64,000 bases of DNA, from the NCBI RefSeq assembly GCF_019320115.1, contig NC_089593.1, positions 38,107,474-38,171,473 on the forward strand. Direction: 5' to 3'. The notes beneath the pieces are model-generated. The model had not been told where the DNA came from and did not search any database. It saw only the letters and a program-made list of their open reading frames with translations. Every line of letters starts with the position of its first letter. The stretch's first letter is position 1. Below, in pieces: positions 1 through 10,403 of this stretch. Both the position numbers and the translations under genes were made by a program. Origin of the DNA: Miscanthus floridulus. Taxonomy: Eukaryota > Streptophyta > Magnoliopsida > Poales > Poaceae.

Positions 1-1354
1 ACTAGTATTTGGAATTGATCATGGGCGTGAAGGCATCCTCAGCCTTGTTGGCCCTGATGCTAGGTTCTTTGTCTGTGGTTGTGCCCTATAAAGTGGCCCC
101 TTGAGGCATCCCCTAATGGAGGCAGACACCCATGATTCTGTGCCATGCTGTGTCAGTCAGTTCAGTAAAAGTCGTTTGCCTTCTCAATCAGATCGCACCC
201 CCCCCTTATCCTATATGGGCTTGAACTTGTGTTGCATTGTGCAGCGCTTCCTCCATGGTGGTGCCATCCTAGGTCATGGGGCTTTCACCCTATGGTGCTA
301 GAGAGTTGTCCCGTCACCACTTTCCACCGTTGAGCCCATCTATCCCCGCATAGCCCTCTAGTTCTAAAAGTGGGTGAATCGTTAGAAGCGCGTGAATCCT
401 CAGACGACGTAAACTACCTTCAATTTCTGAAGGATTACCATGAGGCCCAAGTGATTTGTCATCAACCAGGTTGAACACTGAGATGCTGCTCATTGAGCTG
501 GATGCCACACGTGATGCACTTCAAGCTTCCAAGAATCTAGCCTCTCAGGTGTGAGCTAACTTGGCGACCACCCAGCAACAGGCCCAACACATGATGAACC
601 TTGTTGTGCTACTAAGCACATGGGTTGACACCCTACAGATGTTCGTGCTAGCCACTTGTAACGCAGCCTTCGCCATTGAAAAAGTGGATAATCTGTTCAC
701 CACAGAGGAGCACCTCCAAGCCCTGCCGGACCAAATTTGAGTCGTGGTGACTGAAGCCGTTTGTTAGGGGGCTGCCACGGCGCTGGCTACTGCCAAGCTT
801 GAGATTGGCACAGCGGTGAATGTTTGGTCATTTTGTAGCTAGTTTATAGCCCCTGTTGATTATTTTTCGCTGTAGATTTCTTTCTAGTTGTCTTTGATTT
901 GATCTATAATATGCTAAATATTCCTGAGTGCCTTTAATCTCTATTGAAGCCAACTCGTGTCTTGATAAAATTTGTTGAACTTGAAAGAACTATGCAACGA
1001 GGAGTTCATCTAAACGAGTCTAGAATATTGTCTTTGCTTTTGCTTTTCTGTTGTTTTGTTTCAATTTTATTTGTTTCCTTTAGGGATTCAATGAAAGTAC
1101 TTGTACAAAATAGGTTTCCATGTATAACATGAGATGTGTCTGGCCTAGTTAGATTTATGATGCTAGAACTTTCTTTTATGCGTAGTAAATTTGAATATCT
1201 ATGTGGCTTCCTAAAGGAAACAAATAATAATAAGGTACATGTGACAACCATTAGAATTTTAGCACCAGGAGCAAGTCTCGCACTTACAATCTGTTCAGCA
1301 CGGTGTAGCTCAGGTCATTTGGTTTCTATTTTTTTTGTTGCCTTGGTGTCTTTG
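1..1354. other. Pre-insertion flank with a degenerate coding trace
   Basis: I find no intact gene here. From about 541 to 830 the plus strand reads as an alanine- and glutamine-rich protein broken by TGA and TAG codons. Its style resembles the C-terminal part of the plant 'putative gypsy type transposon' proteins, like the antisense gene of TE4, but I cannot prove homology by eye. The stretch 840-1354 is AT-rich and looks non-coding. It ends at the TE1 insertion site, and the interrupted sequence resumes at 16307. Confidence 0.3.
1350..1354. repeat. TE1 target site duplication, left copy (CTTTG)
   Basis: CTTTG immediately precedes the TGTAACACC start of the 5' LTR and is repeated exactly at 16307-16311 after the 3' LTR. 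A 5-bp duplication is standard for Ty3/gypsy integrase. Confidence 0.9.
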
Positions 1355-2039
1355 TGTAACACCTCGGGTGTTAGCCTTGCATAACTTGACTTGCATAGCA
1401 TGAGAATGATCATAAAGCATTCATATATAAGCTTTGACACTTGAAACATTTGATTGAAACATATGCAACATTCTTATTATTTCATGTTTCCATGTGTATG
1501 TGCGTATGATCATGAGTGTAAACATGTAGATGATTGTGTGACCTTGCAAATAGCTTAAACATGTTTAGTATATCATCATGAACAACTTTGGTATTTATGA
1601 CTAGGGCTAATTAGGTCATTATGTCATAGTTCAAGTATGTACCATCCTCTGAATGTAGCTTGTTTGACCAAGTTTGAACTAGGTGTTAGAAACCTTGCAT
1701 GGAGGAGATCACTAAAGCAAAGTTGTAGTATTTGACATAAGGAACAACTTTTATTTTTGGGTCACTAACTGATTCAGCTCCTAGCATGTGTGAAATTGGA
1801 TCACAAAAATTAGAAAAATCAACATTTGCAACACTTAGCCGTTTTTGTTCTAAGTCATGCCAAGACAGTGCTGTCAGCCCGACCTTTGGTATGATATAAC
1901 TCAGTTTATGTTGCGAATTAGCACGAGATCATTGAACAACATTTGGAGATGGTACTTAGGACTATGACTTTTATTCTGAAAGAATTCACTGAATCGCTTT
2001 GCATAGGGAGTTATTTCGATTGCAAAACCCGCTGTCAGG

Positions 2040-2840
2040 CTTGGCTTCGTGGATGACTGACGAACTGAACCAGCGCTCGGTGGCCGACCGGCGCCAGAAC
2101 GCGAACGCCGCGTGGACGCGATGAAGGCCGCGCGTTGCCGCTGCTCTGATCCGCCGGGCAGCGCCAGGCCTGAGCCGGCCATTATCACCCCTCGTGCGCC
2201 CGCTCCATTCCCACTCCCTCCTGCTAGCTCTCTCCCTCTCCAGCGCCCTCCCTTGCTCTCGCCGTGGAACCAGGCAACGTCGTCGAGCTCCCGCAGCACC
2301 GCCGTCGCCATAGCCTGCACAGGCTCGCGACGAGCCATCCATTCATCACTACAGCTGCACCACCATCTCCCCAGCAACTCCCGGCGTCCCCCATTGCCTG
2401 TTGTTCCAGCTTGGTAAGCCACCGCAGCGCGCAACACCTCGCCGGAGCTCCGCCGCTAGTCCCGTCACCGTGGCCACGTTGCCTCCATCCACCATTGGCC
2501 ATGATAGCTTGTGGTATAGGATCGCCGTGGTCTAGAGATACTCGTCCACACCTTAGTTGGAGCCATCGTAGCTTCCATCGGCACCTCACCGTCGTTCAGC
2601 GCCACCGCTCCACCATGGCCGCCGCTGTCGTCACTAGCGTCAATGTTAGGGCTAGGCAAGTAGTGCAAACGATGCGCCTCGTCAAGTAGAACATCTTGTG
2701 AGGACGTCACTGCCGGCGGACTCGCCGTCGACGAGCCATGGCCACGCGAGCTTGCTCAGCGCCGCCGGCTCTATTTTGGTTTCACTGACAGGCGGGCCCT
2801 GCTGACCAGCGGGTCCCACCGGTCAGCGACTCCATGTATT
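2040..2840 (+). promoter_or_regulatory. GC-rich LTR leader block with a 5' splice-site-like signal
   Basis: A C-rich, CpG-rich block inside an otherwise AT-rich LTR. It contains the donor-like GGTAAG at 2413-2418. The equivalent block of every other Tekay-type LTR here also has a GTAA donor-like site: 13147 (TE1 3' LTR), 25485 (TE3), 29024 and 56244 (TE2). The likely partner is the TAG acceptor at 3963-3965 before the exon-like segment. I infer that this is the transcribed leader exon and its donor; the transcription start is not visible. Confidence 0.45.
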
Positions 2841-3964
2841 AAAGCTAGTTCATTTTGAATGCAGATTTCATATGTTTTGTAATTTTTGTATCTTCAGTTT
2901 GGTAGCTTCAAAAATTGTGAAATAAATTTGCTTGTGTTCCTTAGGAAGTGTAGTATTTAGGAAAAATATGTTCTTGACATTTATAGTAGAAATTTTTAGA
3001 GATTTAAATAGAGATTTGAAATGTGCTTTTGAATGCATTCAAATTTGTTTATTTTATATCTAGAGTTCCTGTACTCCAAAAATTATGAAATTTTTGTGGT
3101 AAGCTAGTCTTAGCATATATGAGCTTTGGTAAAAATTTGAAGATGAGTGCATGTGTAGATTTGTAATTATAGATTTTTCTTTTATAATTAGGAGATCCTT
3201 GTGTAAATTTTTATAAATTATTTAGGAATCCAATACTCATGAAATTTCTTGGAGGGTACCCTAGTAGTATATGGATGCTAAGAAAAATAGGAAATCTGTT
3301 GGTTGACACTTTTCAATAGGGTTTTCTAATTATGCTATTTCAAGCATTGCTGCCTTGTCATTTTTGTATAGGATTTTCTACTTGGCAAAATGACATGAAA
3401 TTTTTATAGTAGTCCTTTGATAGCATTAGTAAGGCACTGTAAATTTTTGAGAATTTATGAAGTACATCTGGTATATGTTTATTATTTAACCTAAATATCT
3501 CAGTAAAATAATAAAGGCATTTAAATAAATAGTTTGGGCTTCACCATTATATTATCTTAAATGTATTTGGTATGCTTAAACTGTTGGTAGATGTTATGTT
3601 GTCAAATTTTGAATGATTACATGAAGTAGAAGTATTGTTACTTTGTTTTGCATATTGAATAGTTTCCGGACAGATTCGGGAGTTTGATGAGTTGCATGTT
3701 GAAAATGATATGTACTGTAAAAATGGTTAATAACAAAGTTGTAGAGAATTTGATAAGCTTTCCAGAAAGTCTAGGATCACTGGATTTGGATTAGTAGAAC
3801 TCCAGTTATGAGTGAAACAAGTAGCTGCTATTTTGTGGTATAATCGATGCATTATGGAAGTAGATAATTAAATAATCGAGAAGAGATATGCACCTACTCA
3901 ATAAACATGATGCACTTGTTAACATATATGCATTCGTAATACTTATGCCATATTCATGCATCTA

Positions 3965-4138
3965 GGATCAGAGGAGGAGATAACATTGCTGGAATTCAAA
4001 GAAGCAGAGGAAGGGGACCAGTAGGAGAATCCACAAGCCACAGCTCCCGAAGGCGTGGAGCAGAACCCTGAAGAGCTCCTAGAGTGCCCTGACCACCGCC
4101 CTACTTCCTTTCTGCGAGGCAAGCCCCGGAGCATTCTA
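3965..4138 (+). other. Conserved exon-like peptide segment inside TE1 5' LTR
   Basis: About 58 codons read GSEEEITLLEF...EGVEQ...PDHRPTSFLRGKPRSIL, with one stop (TAG at the second Gln of a Gln pair). The segment follows a pyrimidine/TAG acceptor-like site. Counterparts are at 14655-14828, 27531-27701, 31066-31239 and 58381-58554. They keep the pattern LLEF/LEYE, acidic middle, (P/K)CLDH, P(T/S), F, (R/K)GKP, S-I even between diverged LTR families. No start codon lies in frame nearby, so it would need splicing or is a conserved RNA or regulatory stretch. Confidence 0.5.
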
Positions 4139-5192
4139 AGTCTCCCAGTAATTTACAAATGTTTACTTAAGTACATATGATTGATGCATTAGGTTATAAG
4201 AGTTGAATGGAACCACTTGATGCATATAAATTCCTTGTCCAGATATTAAACCTTTAACCGGTATAGGTCTAGGATCGAATAAATGCTTAGCCATGCTTAG
4301 ACCAGTAGAAGTCAGGTGATGTCCTGTCACCTGCGAGATATAGGTGGATACTAGAGCACGGTTGGCTATATTTACTATCGTGGAATAGAACCATGGGGTA
4401 AAAGAAAATCGAGACCGAACGGGAGGTCGATAGAGAAGCAACAAGACATGGAGGTCTTGGGTGTGGATCTATCCCCGTCTGTGTCGATTAAGGACCGTAC
4501 CATTGTTGGTGCTTCTGACAAGATTGAACGCATGCCTCTCACTTAGCTGGCCGGATAACTCGTTCCGACCGCGAAGCCGAGTAATTCAACTCAGGCCAGG
4601 ACCCGTTCTGTTGTGCGCTCCTTCCGAGGAACGATCAGACTGAGCCCAAGGGTAGGCTTGGCCTGAGCATCCTGGCATCTGGTGTTCTAGATTGTGCGGC
4701 GCAGGTACGAACCCGTGAAATGTGTACCTGAGTTGTACCAAGGGTGACCTAAGGCTATCATGGCTGGTAGACCTAGGTTTGTGTTAGGAATAAATTCCCA
4801 ACTGGTTGAAATCGATTTGAATCGCCAGTCTCTCCCGAATAGTGAGAAACTTGGCTAGTCCCAACATCGTAGTAACTGTGTTATGGAACATGATGGTTCG
4901 GATGAATATGGAATTACAATACCTACTATGGTTACTATTGTATGCTTCTCAATTGATATACCACATGTTTGGCACAGGATAGTTGCTAATCTAGAAATGG
5001 ATAGTTATAATTAACTCGATAAAGAAATTGTAACTGTACAATGAGTCAATGTCCTTTTATGCAAAATGTTGTCGAGTCACGTCCACTTATACAGCCTTGC
5101 ATAATCCTTGGAGTCATTTTATTTCTGGTTCATGACGGATAAGTCTAGCTGAGTAGCTTCTCGTACTCAGGGTTTTATTTCCCATTATTGCA

Positions 5193-5255
5193 GATGGCAC
5201 TGTGTATCATGGTTATTGCAAGAGTTGCTTCTATCCCGCTGTGCATGAGGAGTAA
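5193..5255 (+). other. Second conserved exon-like segment in TE1 5' LTR
   Basis: It lies directly after a pyrimidine-rich TTGCAG acceptor-like site. In one frame it reads DGTVYHGYCKSC...AVHEE and stop. The TE2 counterpart at 32317-32379 has the same length and ends the same way, with HGYCK-x-C and AV kept. Both are followed by a GAGTAAG-like sequence. It may be the last coding exon of a small LTR-encoded peptide; this is inference. Confidence 0.4.
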
Positions 5256-5618
5256 GCCTTGGGCAGGCTTCTTTATTAATCCCTATCCTTGCTTTTGTGG
5301 ACCGTGATCCTACTTGGCACTATATCAAACTATGTTGGAAACTTTATTTTCGAACTTAATTGCTTCCACTTTATCTATCAAACTCGGTTTGTAATAACTT
5401 TTATTCGTACTCTGATGATGAAATGTACCTGTGAACTTTATGTAATATGTGGCATGTATGTTGAATCATGTGCGATCTTGGTTGTTTTAAATCATTTATC
5501 GAGACCCGTCGTGGTACTCGACGGACTACCGGGTTTATATGGGTTCAAGTATGACAGTGCGACCGCTTGCGGGCTACCATTGTACTTGTACTCTTATAAA
5601 TTGGTCGGTTCTACGACA

Positions 5619-5632
5619 GCTAGCATCAGAGC
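5619..5632 (+). other. TE1 primer binding site (initiator Met tRNA type)
   Basis: Directly after the LTR, TAGCATCAGAGC at 5621-5632 matches TGGTATCAGAGC, the complement of the plant initiator tRNA-Met 3' end, at 10 of 12 positions. The two-base offset from the LTR end is usual for gypsy elements. Confidence 0.75.
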
Positions 5633-6389
5633 AAGATTCAACATTAATTGTCACAAGTGTATTTAAAACAAAAGTTTTTGTTTTCCAAAAACTCTTCTCG
5701 AGCAACTAATAGTTATATAAGAGGTATTTGAAATCTAAAGTGTGCCAATGATCACTTTCCTTATGCCCAAATTAAGAACTATTAGGTGGCTATTTAAGTA
5801 CTAACATGGGGGTTTTTACTTTGTCGTCCATATGGCAGTGCTATTGTATGGATACCATTCACTTGAGTGGTAATGTATGGATCAAATGCCCCTACGCCAA
5901 GGTAAGATGATGAGTGTATGACCGCAAGAAGTAAGCGTGCGGTCGGGGAGAGTTAGCTTTGGTATGGCTATGTATGCATGCTTGCATGTGTATATGGTGC
6001 GTATTTAATTGTGGGTTTAAATTATTGTCGGGTAGATTGATACAGAAAGTATATGTATGGGTATATATATATGGAAGTATTTACAATTACATTCTGCATA
6101 TTTCATTATGGGTTTAGGGCTGAAATGGAATTTTCTGTAGGTACACTGACAACGAAATGTGTAGCTCGACTAGTTACGCTATTTATGAGAGAACGAATGT
6201 ATGCCACCGTGTCTACCGTTAGAAACAAATTTTTCCTAAGTTTGTGAGGACGTACGGAACGAGCATGCATCATGATAAGTACCATTCACATAACTACATT
6301 GTTCCTCCCCTTATAAAATTCTTACTCAGTTAAGTAACTCTTATCCATTATGGCATTGTCTCACCAAGTGGTACATGTTAATGGTGCAG
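5633..6389 (+). promoter_or_regulatory. TE1 leader with probable intron (donor 5902, acceptor 6389)
   Basis: Non-coding leader between the primer site and ORF1. CCAAG/GTAAGA at 5897-5907 is a good 5' splice site and is conserved at the same relative place in TE2 (GTAAGA at 32988). The leader ends in GTGCAG immediately before the ORF1 ATG. Splicing would remove about 490 bases and put the ATG at the exon start. Small ORFs here, such as 6053-6247, have no counterpart in TE2 and are probably spurious. Confidence 0.5.
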
Positions 6390-7295
6390 ATGGCACGCAC
6401 AAAGCAGACCGCTCGCAAGTCCACCGGAGGCAGAGCTCCCAGCCGTTAGCTTGCTCCACGTACCCATCAATGTCACATGTTCCTTGGAGAGTTTGGGATG
6501 CCTACACTCTTGTGGAGAGTGCTCAGCTATGTAGGCTATCCTGACGGAATGGAACCCCGCTACTTCTGGGCGAATGAGCAGTTGGGGGAAGGTCTCTTAG
6601 TTACTGTGGAGGCCGTTGTTCTTCCCCGAGGTGATGATTCTAAGTGGACAGGTTGGTGTTATGAGTCAACTGGCAGGACTGCTGAAGAAGCAATTGGCAG
6701 GGCAGCCTTTGGGATCCTGAGGGATATCATGGATCATTTTCCTCAGGAGCTGGTAGCCGCTTTGGTTGGAGTTTTTCCAAGGGGCAACCCCTCCACTGAC
6801 TCATGGCAGCAGGCAAGAGGAAGATATTTGGAGATTGGTGCAGCAGAAGGGCAGAACAGTGATAACCCTTCCATGAGCGCCATGTTCGCAGTGATGAGAG
6901 TGTTAGATGGAGTAGAAGGTAGCCTCAGACGTGTGTCTGGTGCTCTGGGTCATGCCCATGAGGACTGATGTCAGCTTTAGAGGGAGCATGACGCTGAGAT
7001 TGAGAGGCTCACTGTAGAGATGGCTCGGTTAACTCACCAGAGGAATGCAGCCTGATCTAGGGAAGATGTTCTGAGAGCTCGACAGTTTGAGCTGGGGCAG
7101 TAGCTGGCCAATGCAGAAGAATACAACGATAACCTACATGAGGAGGTTCATCTGCTGAATAACCAGCTCCACCCTTATGTCCCACCTAGAGCCACAGAGA
7201 TGGATCTAGAAGAGGATGAGGAAGAAGAAGAAGTGGAGCCTGAGGAAGGAGATGATCCTACGTCTAACCTCGATAGTGATCATGATGAGGATTAG
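6390..7295 (+). pseudogene. TE1 ORF1: histone H3-tail-bearing retrotransposon protein, broken
   Basis: A 301-codon frame from the ATG behind GTGCAG to the TAG at 7293. Residues 2-14 are ARTKQTARKSTGG, identical to histone H3 residues 1-13; the next positions give R-A-P-S-R-stop-L-A-P-R against H3 K14-A-P-R-K-Q-L-A-T-K23. A unique domain follows (about 6486-6930; GEFGMPTLLWRVLSYVGY, then FPRGNP, DNPSMSAMF). After it come a likely coiled coil (about 6975-7160) and an acidic tail rich in Glu and Asp (about 7204-7292). In-frame stops lie at codon 20 (TAG), 6966 (TGA), 6978, 7050 and 7101. An open part remains from 6477 to 6968. There is no histone fold. It sits between leader and gag like the extra ORF of TE2 (33590-34625). 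Role unknown; a chromatin-directed function is inference. Confidence 0.8.
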
Positions 7296-7661
7296 AATGC
7301 TTAGTACTTAGTGGAAGAACCAATGTATCACCTTTATTCATGTAATGGACCTGTAGCTCGAATTTGGTAATAGTAATCCAACTATCATGTAATGTTGTTA
7401 ATCGCACGACTATCGCATGTTTGGTTGAACATCAATACGATTCCAGTCCTTTGTTGGTAATCACGATTTAAATTTGCGTGCGTTGTGAGCGTGATAAGTG
7501 GTCAAATTGGTGATGTCATGTTGCGAGAATGAATTGTTATGCCTCTGTTTTTGTTGTGATTTCAAGAAATTTCACCAGTAATTTCAGTTTGGCATGATTA
7601 CATAATTCATCTGCAATCTTGTGGCATCAACCAATAATCGCTTATTGTTGCAACTTCGTAG
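7296..7661 (+). other. Spacer between ORF1 and gag with acceptor-like end
   Basis: AT-rich, with no supported ORF. It ends in a pyrimidine-biased stretch and CTTCGTAG directly before the gag ATG; TE2 has CTTATTGTTGCAATTCTACAG at the same place. The shared CTTATTGTTGCAA and terminal AG suggest a 3' splice site that gives a gag-pol mRNA lacking ORF1. Confidence 0.45.
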
Positions 7662-8711
7662 ATGACGCGCACCTGTGCTGGAGCTGGTGGTAGCCAGGAT
7701 GGCAACCATGATGACTTGCCACCCCCACCACCACCGTCTGCTTAGGAGTTCTTTACCCAGTTCCTGGGGAGCCAAAGGACAATGGAGGAAGCTTTGTGCC
7801 TCATCGTGCAAAACACCGCTCATGGCCACCCACATCAACCAGGGGCCGAGCCAAATCAGCACAGTACATTCAAGGAGTTTCTGGACATGAAGCCTCCAAT
7901 CTTCAAGGTGGCTGAGGAACCACTGTAGGCTGACGAGTGGCTAAATACCATTGAGCGGAAATTTCGTCTGCTAAGGGTCACCGAGCATTTGAAAGCTGAG
8001 TATGCTTCTCATCAATTGCAAGGACCAGCAGGGATCTGGTGGACACATTTCCTATCATCTTTGCCTGCTAATGCATGAGTGACCTAGGAACAGTTCAAGC
8101 TGGCTTTTAGGGGACACCATATTCCCCCGGGCCTGATGCGCATGAAAGCAGCCGAATTTATGAGGCTCACTCAAGGAACAAAGTCACTCACAGAATATAT
8201 GCACGCATTCAACAACTTGTCCAGATATGCTCCAAGTTTCATGGATACTGAAGAGAAAAAGATAGAGAGTTTCAAGTGAGGTCTGGGTACTAAACTGATG
8301 AAGACTATGGCAAATTCTAGGTGTGCCACGTACAATGAGTTTATTAGTGATGCCTTGACCCAAGAAAACCACAACAACATGTATGTAGTTGCCAAGGGTC
8401 GCAAGAGGGCATATGAAGCCGGTGCATCCGGATCTTTCCAGTCAAAAGCGCCTATCACAGCTAGGCCACAATTCTATCCACCTGCACCCAAGTTTAGGCC
8501 TCCACCACCTAAAGATCAGAATAATAGGCCATAGAAACCATTCCGTAAGGCGTTCACTATTGCCTTACCAAAAGGAAATGGTAGTCAGGATAGCTCCACC
8601 GGATTCAGAAGTAATCAACCATGTTTCAACTGCAACCAACTGGGTCATTGGTCTAAGGAATGCCCCCACCCCAAGAAGAATGGCAACCAGAATCAGAACA
8701 ATCAGAGGCAG
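7662..8711 (+). pseudogene. gag: TE1 gag (capsid/nucleocapsid), broken
   Basis: The Gag frame starts at MTRTCAGAGG and is in phase with the protease frame downstream, so gag-pol was one polyprotein. The retrotransposon Gag capsid domain spans about 7880-8370 (FLDMKPPIF, EWLNTIE, WWTHF, FRGHHIPPGL, MRLTQGTKSLTEY). A CCHC zinc knuckle, [14 protein letters not shown], lies at 8622-8663. Stops interrupt at about 7743, 7926, 8076, 8085, 8277 and 8532; most are TAG or TGA where TE2 or family members have Gln, Arg or Trp. Gag would form the virus-like particle and bind the genomic RNA. It cannot be made whole now. Confidence 0.85.
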
Positions 8712-10403
8712 GTGAATGCCAGGGCACATCAGGGACACGTGCATTATACCGCTGTTGAAGAAGTGCCCGCCGGAGAAGTTGTCATGGCTGGTATGTTTCT
8801 CGTCAACAAGCATCCCGCTGTTGTTTTATTTGATTCAGGAGCTTCTCATTCATTTATGAGTCAAGCATTTGCATCTAGACATGATCAAGAAATAATTGAA
8901 GTAAGTAAAGGGGGTTATAACATAAGTTCAGCAGGGGGTACTGTTACTACCAAAAAGATAGTCAAAAATGTACTCATCTCTATACAAGAGAGGGAGTACA
9001 CAATGGATTTGATAATATTGCCTAGGTTATCGATAAGTGTAATCTTAGGCATGAATTGGATGAAGGATCATGGTGTTCTTATTGACACTAGCACCCGCAC
9101 TATTATGTTGAGGGAACCCATGAGAGGGAATGCTTTTCTAGTACCACTCTCCCGCAATTTTGAACCCCAACATTTAGCTTGTGCTATCCAAACCACCACA
9201 ATATGTGATATCCCCGTGGTTTGTGAGTTTCTAGATGTATTTCCAAAGGAATTACCAGGCTTACCACCTGATAGGGAGGTGGAATTTAAGATTGAATTAG
9301 TGTCGGGTATGGCACCCATATCAAGAAGGCCCTACAGAATGCCACCTAATGAGTTAGCGGAACTTAAGGTTCAATTGCAAGATCTATTGGACAAGGGTCT
9401 TATCCAACCTAGCTCATCTCCGTGGGGATGTCCAGCCTTGTTTGTGAAAAAGAAGGACAAGTCACTAAGAATGTGTGTAGATTACAAACCACTCAATGCT
9501 GTGACCATTAAGAACAAATATCCGTTGCCCCGCATCGACATCTTGTTCGATCAGCTAGCGAAGGCAAAGGTATTCTCCAAAATTGACTTGAGATCAGGCT
9601 ACCATCAGATAAAGATCAGACCGGAGGATATACCCAAAACTACTTTCTCTACTAGGTACGGCTTATATGAGTATTTGGTTATGTCTTTCGGGCTAACAAA
9701 TGCTCTAGCCTACTTTATGTACCTAATGAACTCGATATTCATGCCCGAACTTGACAAGTTCGTGGTCGTGTTTATCGATGATATATTGATTTATTCAGAA
9801 AATGAGTCAGATCATAAAGAGCATCTGAGGATTGTCCTATCCAGATTAAGGGAGCATAAGCTATATGCGAAGTTTAGCAAATGTGAATTTTGGTTGAGCA
9901 AAGTACCTTGCTTAGGTCACATTTTATCAAGTGATGGAATCTCTGTAGACCCATCAAAAGTACAAGAAGTCATGGATTGGAAAGCCCCAACTTTGGTTCA
10001 TGAAGTTTGGAGTTTTCTAGGGTTAGCAGGATATTATCGTCATTTCATTCTGGATTTCTCAAAGATAGCTAAGCCTATGACCAAACTACTTCAGAAAGAT
10101 GAGAAGTACAAATGGACACCAAAATGTGAAACAGCTTTTCACACCCTCAGAACCTTGTTGACTACAGCACCTGTGCTAGCACAATCAGACATTGAAAAGC
10201 CTTTTGATGTATTTTGTGATGCATTGGGAATAGGTTTGGGATGTGTGCTTATGCAAGAAGGAAGAGTTATTGCATATGCTTCTCGGCAATTGAGAAAACA
10301 TGAAGTCAACTACCCTACACATGATTTAGAACTTGCAGCAGTTGTTCATGCATTAAAGATATGGAGACATTATTTGTTGGGCAATGTATGTCATATATAC
10401 TGA
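8712..10403 (+). CDS. pol: TE1 protease, reverse transcriptase and RNase H (open 563-codon stretch)
   Basis: A long uninterrupted frame in phase with gag; the listed start is an internal Met. The aspartic protease has [10 protein letters not shown] at about residues 37-46. Reverse transcriptase occupies about residues 185-400: [27 protein letters not shown], and the catalytic [13 protein letters not shown] with both Asp. The connection region follows, and RNase H begins at [11 protein letters not shown] with ASRQL and the Glu in THDLELAAV. The frame ends at 10403 because of a net frame change within the RNase H HIYTDHKS motif. Catalytic residues look intact, so this is the best preserved coding part of the element. 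It would copy the RNA into cDNA in cytoplasmic particles. Confidence 0.9.
   Translation: MNARAHQGHVHYTAVEEVPAGEVVMAGMFLVNKHPAVVLFDSGASHSFMSQAFASRHDQEIIEVSKGGYNISSAGGTVTTKKIVKNVLISIQEREYTMDLIILPRLSISVILGMNWMKDHGVLIDTSTRTIMLREPMRGNAFLVPLSRNFEPQHLACAIQTTTICDIPVVCEFLDVFPKELPGLPPDREVEFKIELVSGMAPISRRPYRMPPNELAELKVQLQDLLDKGLIQPSSSPWGCPALFVKKKDKSLRMCVDYKPLNAVTIKNKYPLPRIDILFDQLAKAKVFSKIDLRSGYHQIKIRPEDIPKTTFSTRYGLYEYLVMSFGLTNALAYFMYLMNSIFMPELDKFVVVFIDDILIYSENESDHKEHLRIVLSRLREHKLYAKFSKCEFWLSKVPCLGHILSSDGISVDPSKVQEVMDWKAPTLVHEVWSFLGLAGYYRHFILDFSKIAKPMTKLLQKDEKYKWTPKCETAFHTLRTLLTTAPVLAQSDIEKPFDVFCDALGIGLGCVLMQEGRVIAYASRQLRKHEVNYPTHDLELAAVVHALKIWRHYLLGNVCHIY

Larger units (their letters stand above)
1355..5618 (+). 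repeat. TE1 5' LTR (4264 bp)
   Basis: It begins TGTAACACC and ends in CGACA just before the primer site, and matches 12116-16306 along its whole length. Organisation: about 0.7 kb AT-rich, a GC-rich block at about 2040-2840, about 1.1 kb AT-rich with many T-runs, a conserved exon-like segment at 3965-4138, then a further 1.4 kb with a second exon-like segment at 5193-5255. Compared with the 3' copy it carries about 25 extra bases near 2160-2190 and about 45 extra bases near 2672-2720. The minus- and plus-strand ORFs in the GC-rich block are not conserved as protein. Confidence 0.92.

Noticed and set aside
1901..2437. 178-codon minus-strand ORF (and overlapping ORFs on both strands) in the GC-rich LTR block
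   Set aside because: The equivalent block of the 3' LTR gives different frames and ends; long ORFs arise because the block is GC-rich and poor in stop codons.
6390..6461. Possibility that this is a true histone H3 gene fragment inserted by chance
   Set aside because: The tail is in frame with ORF1, starts at the homologous ATG position of TE2 ORF1, and no H3 core sequence follows.
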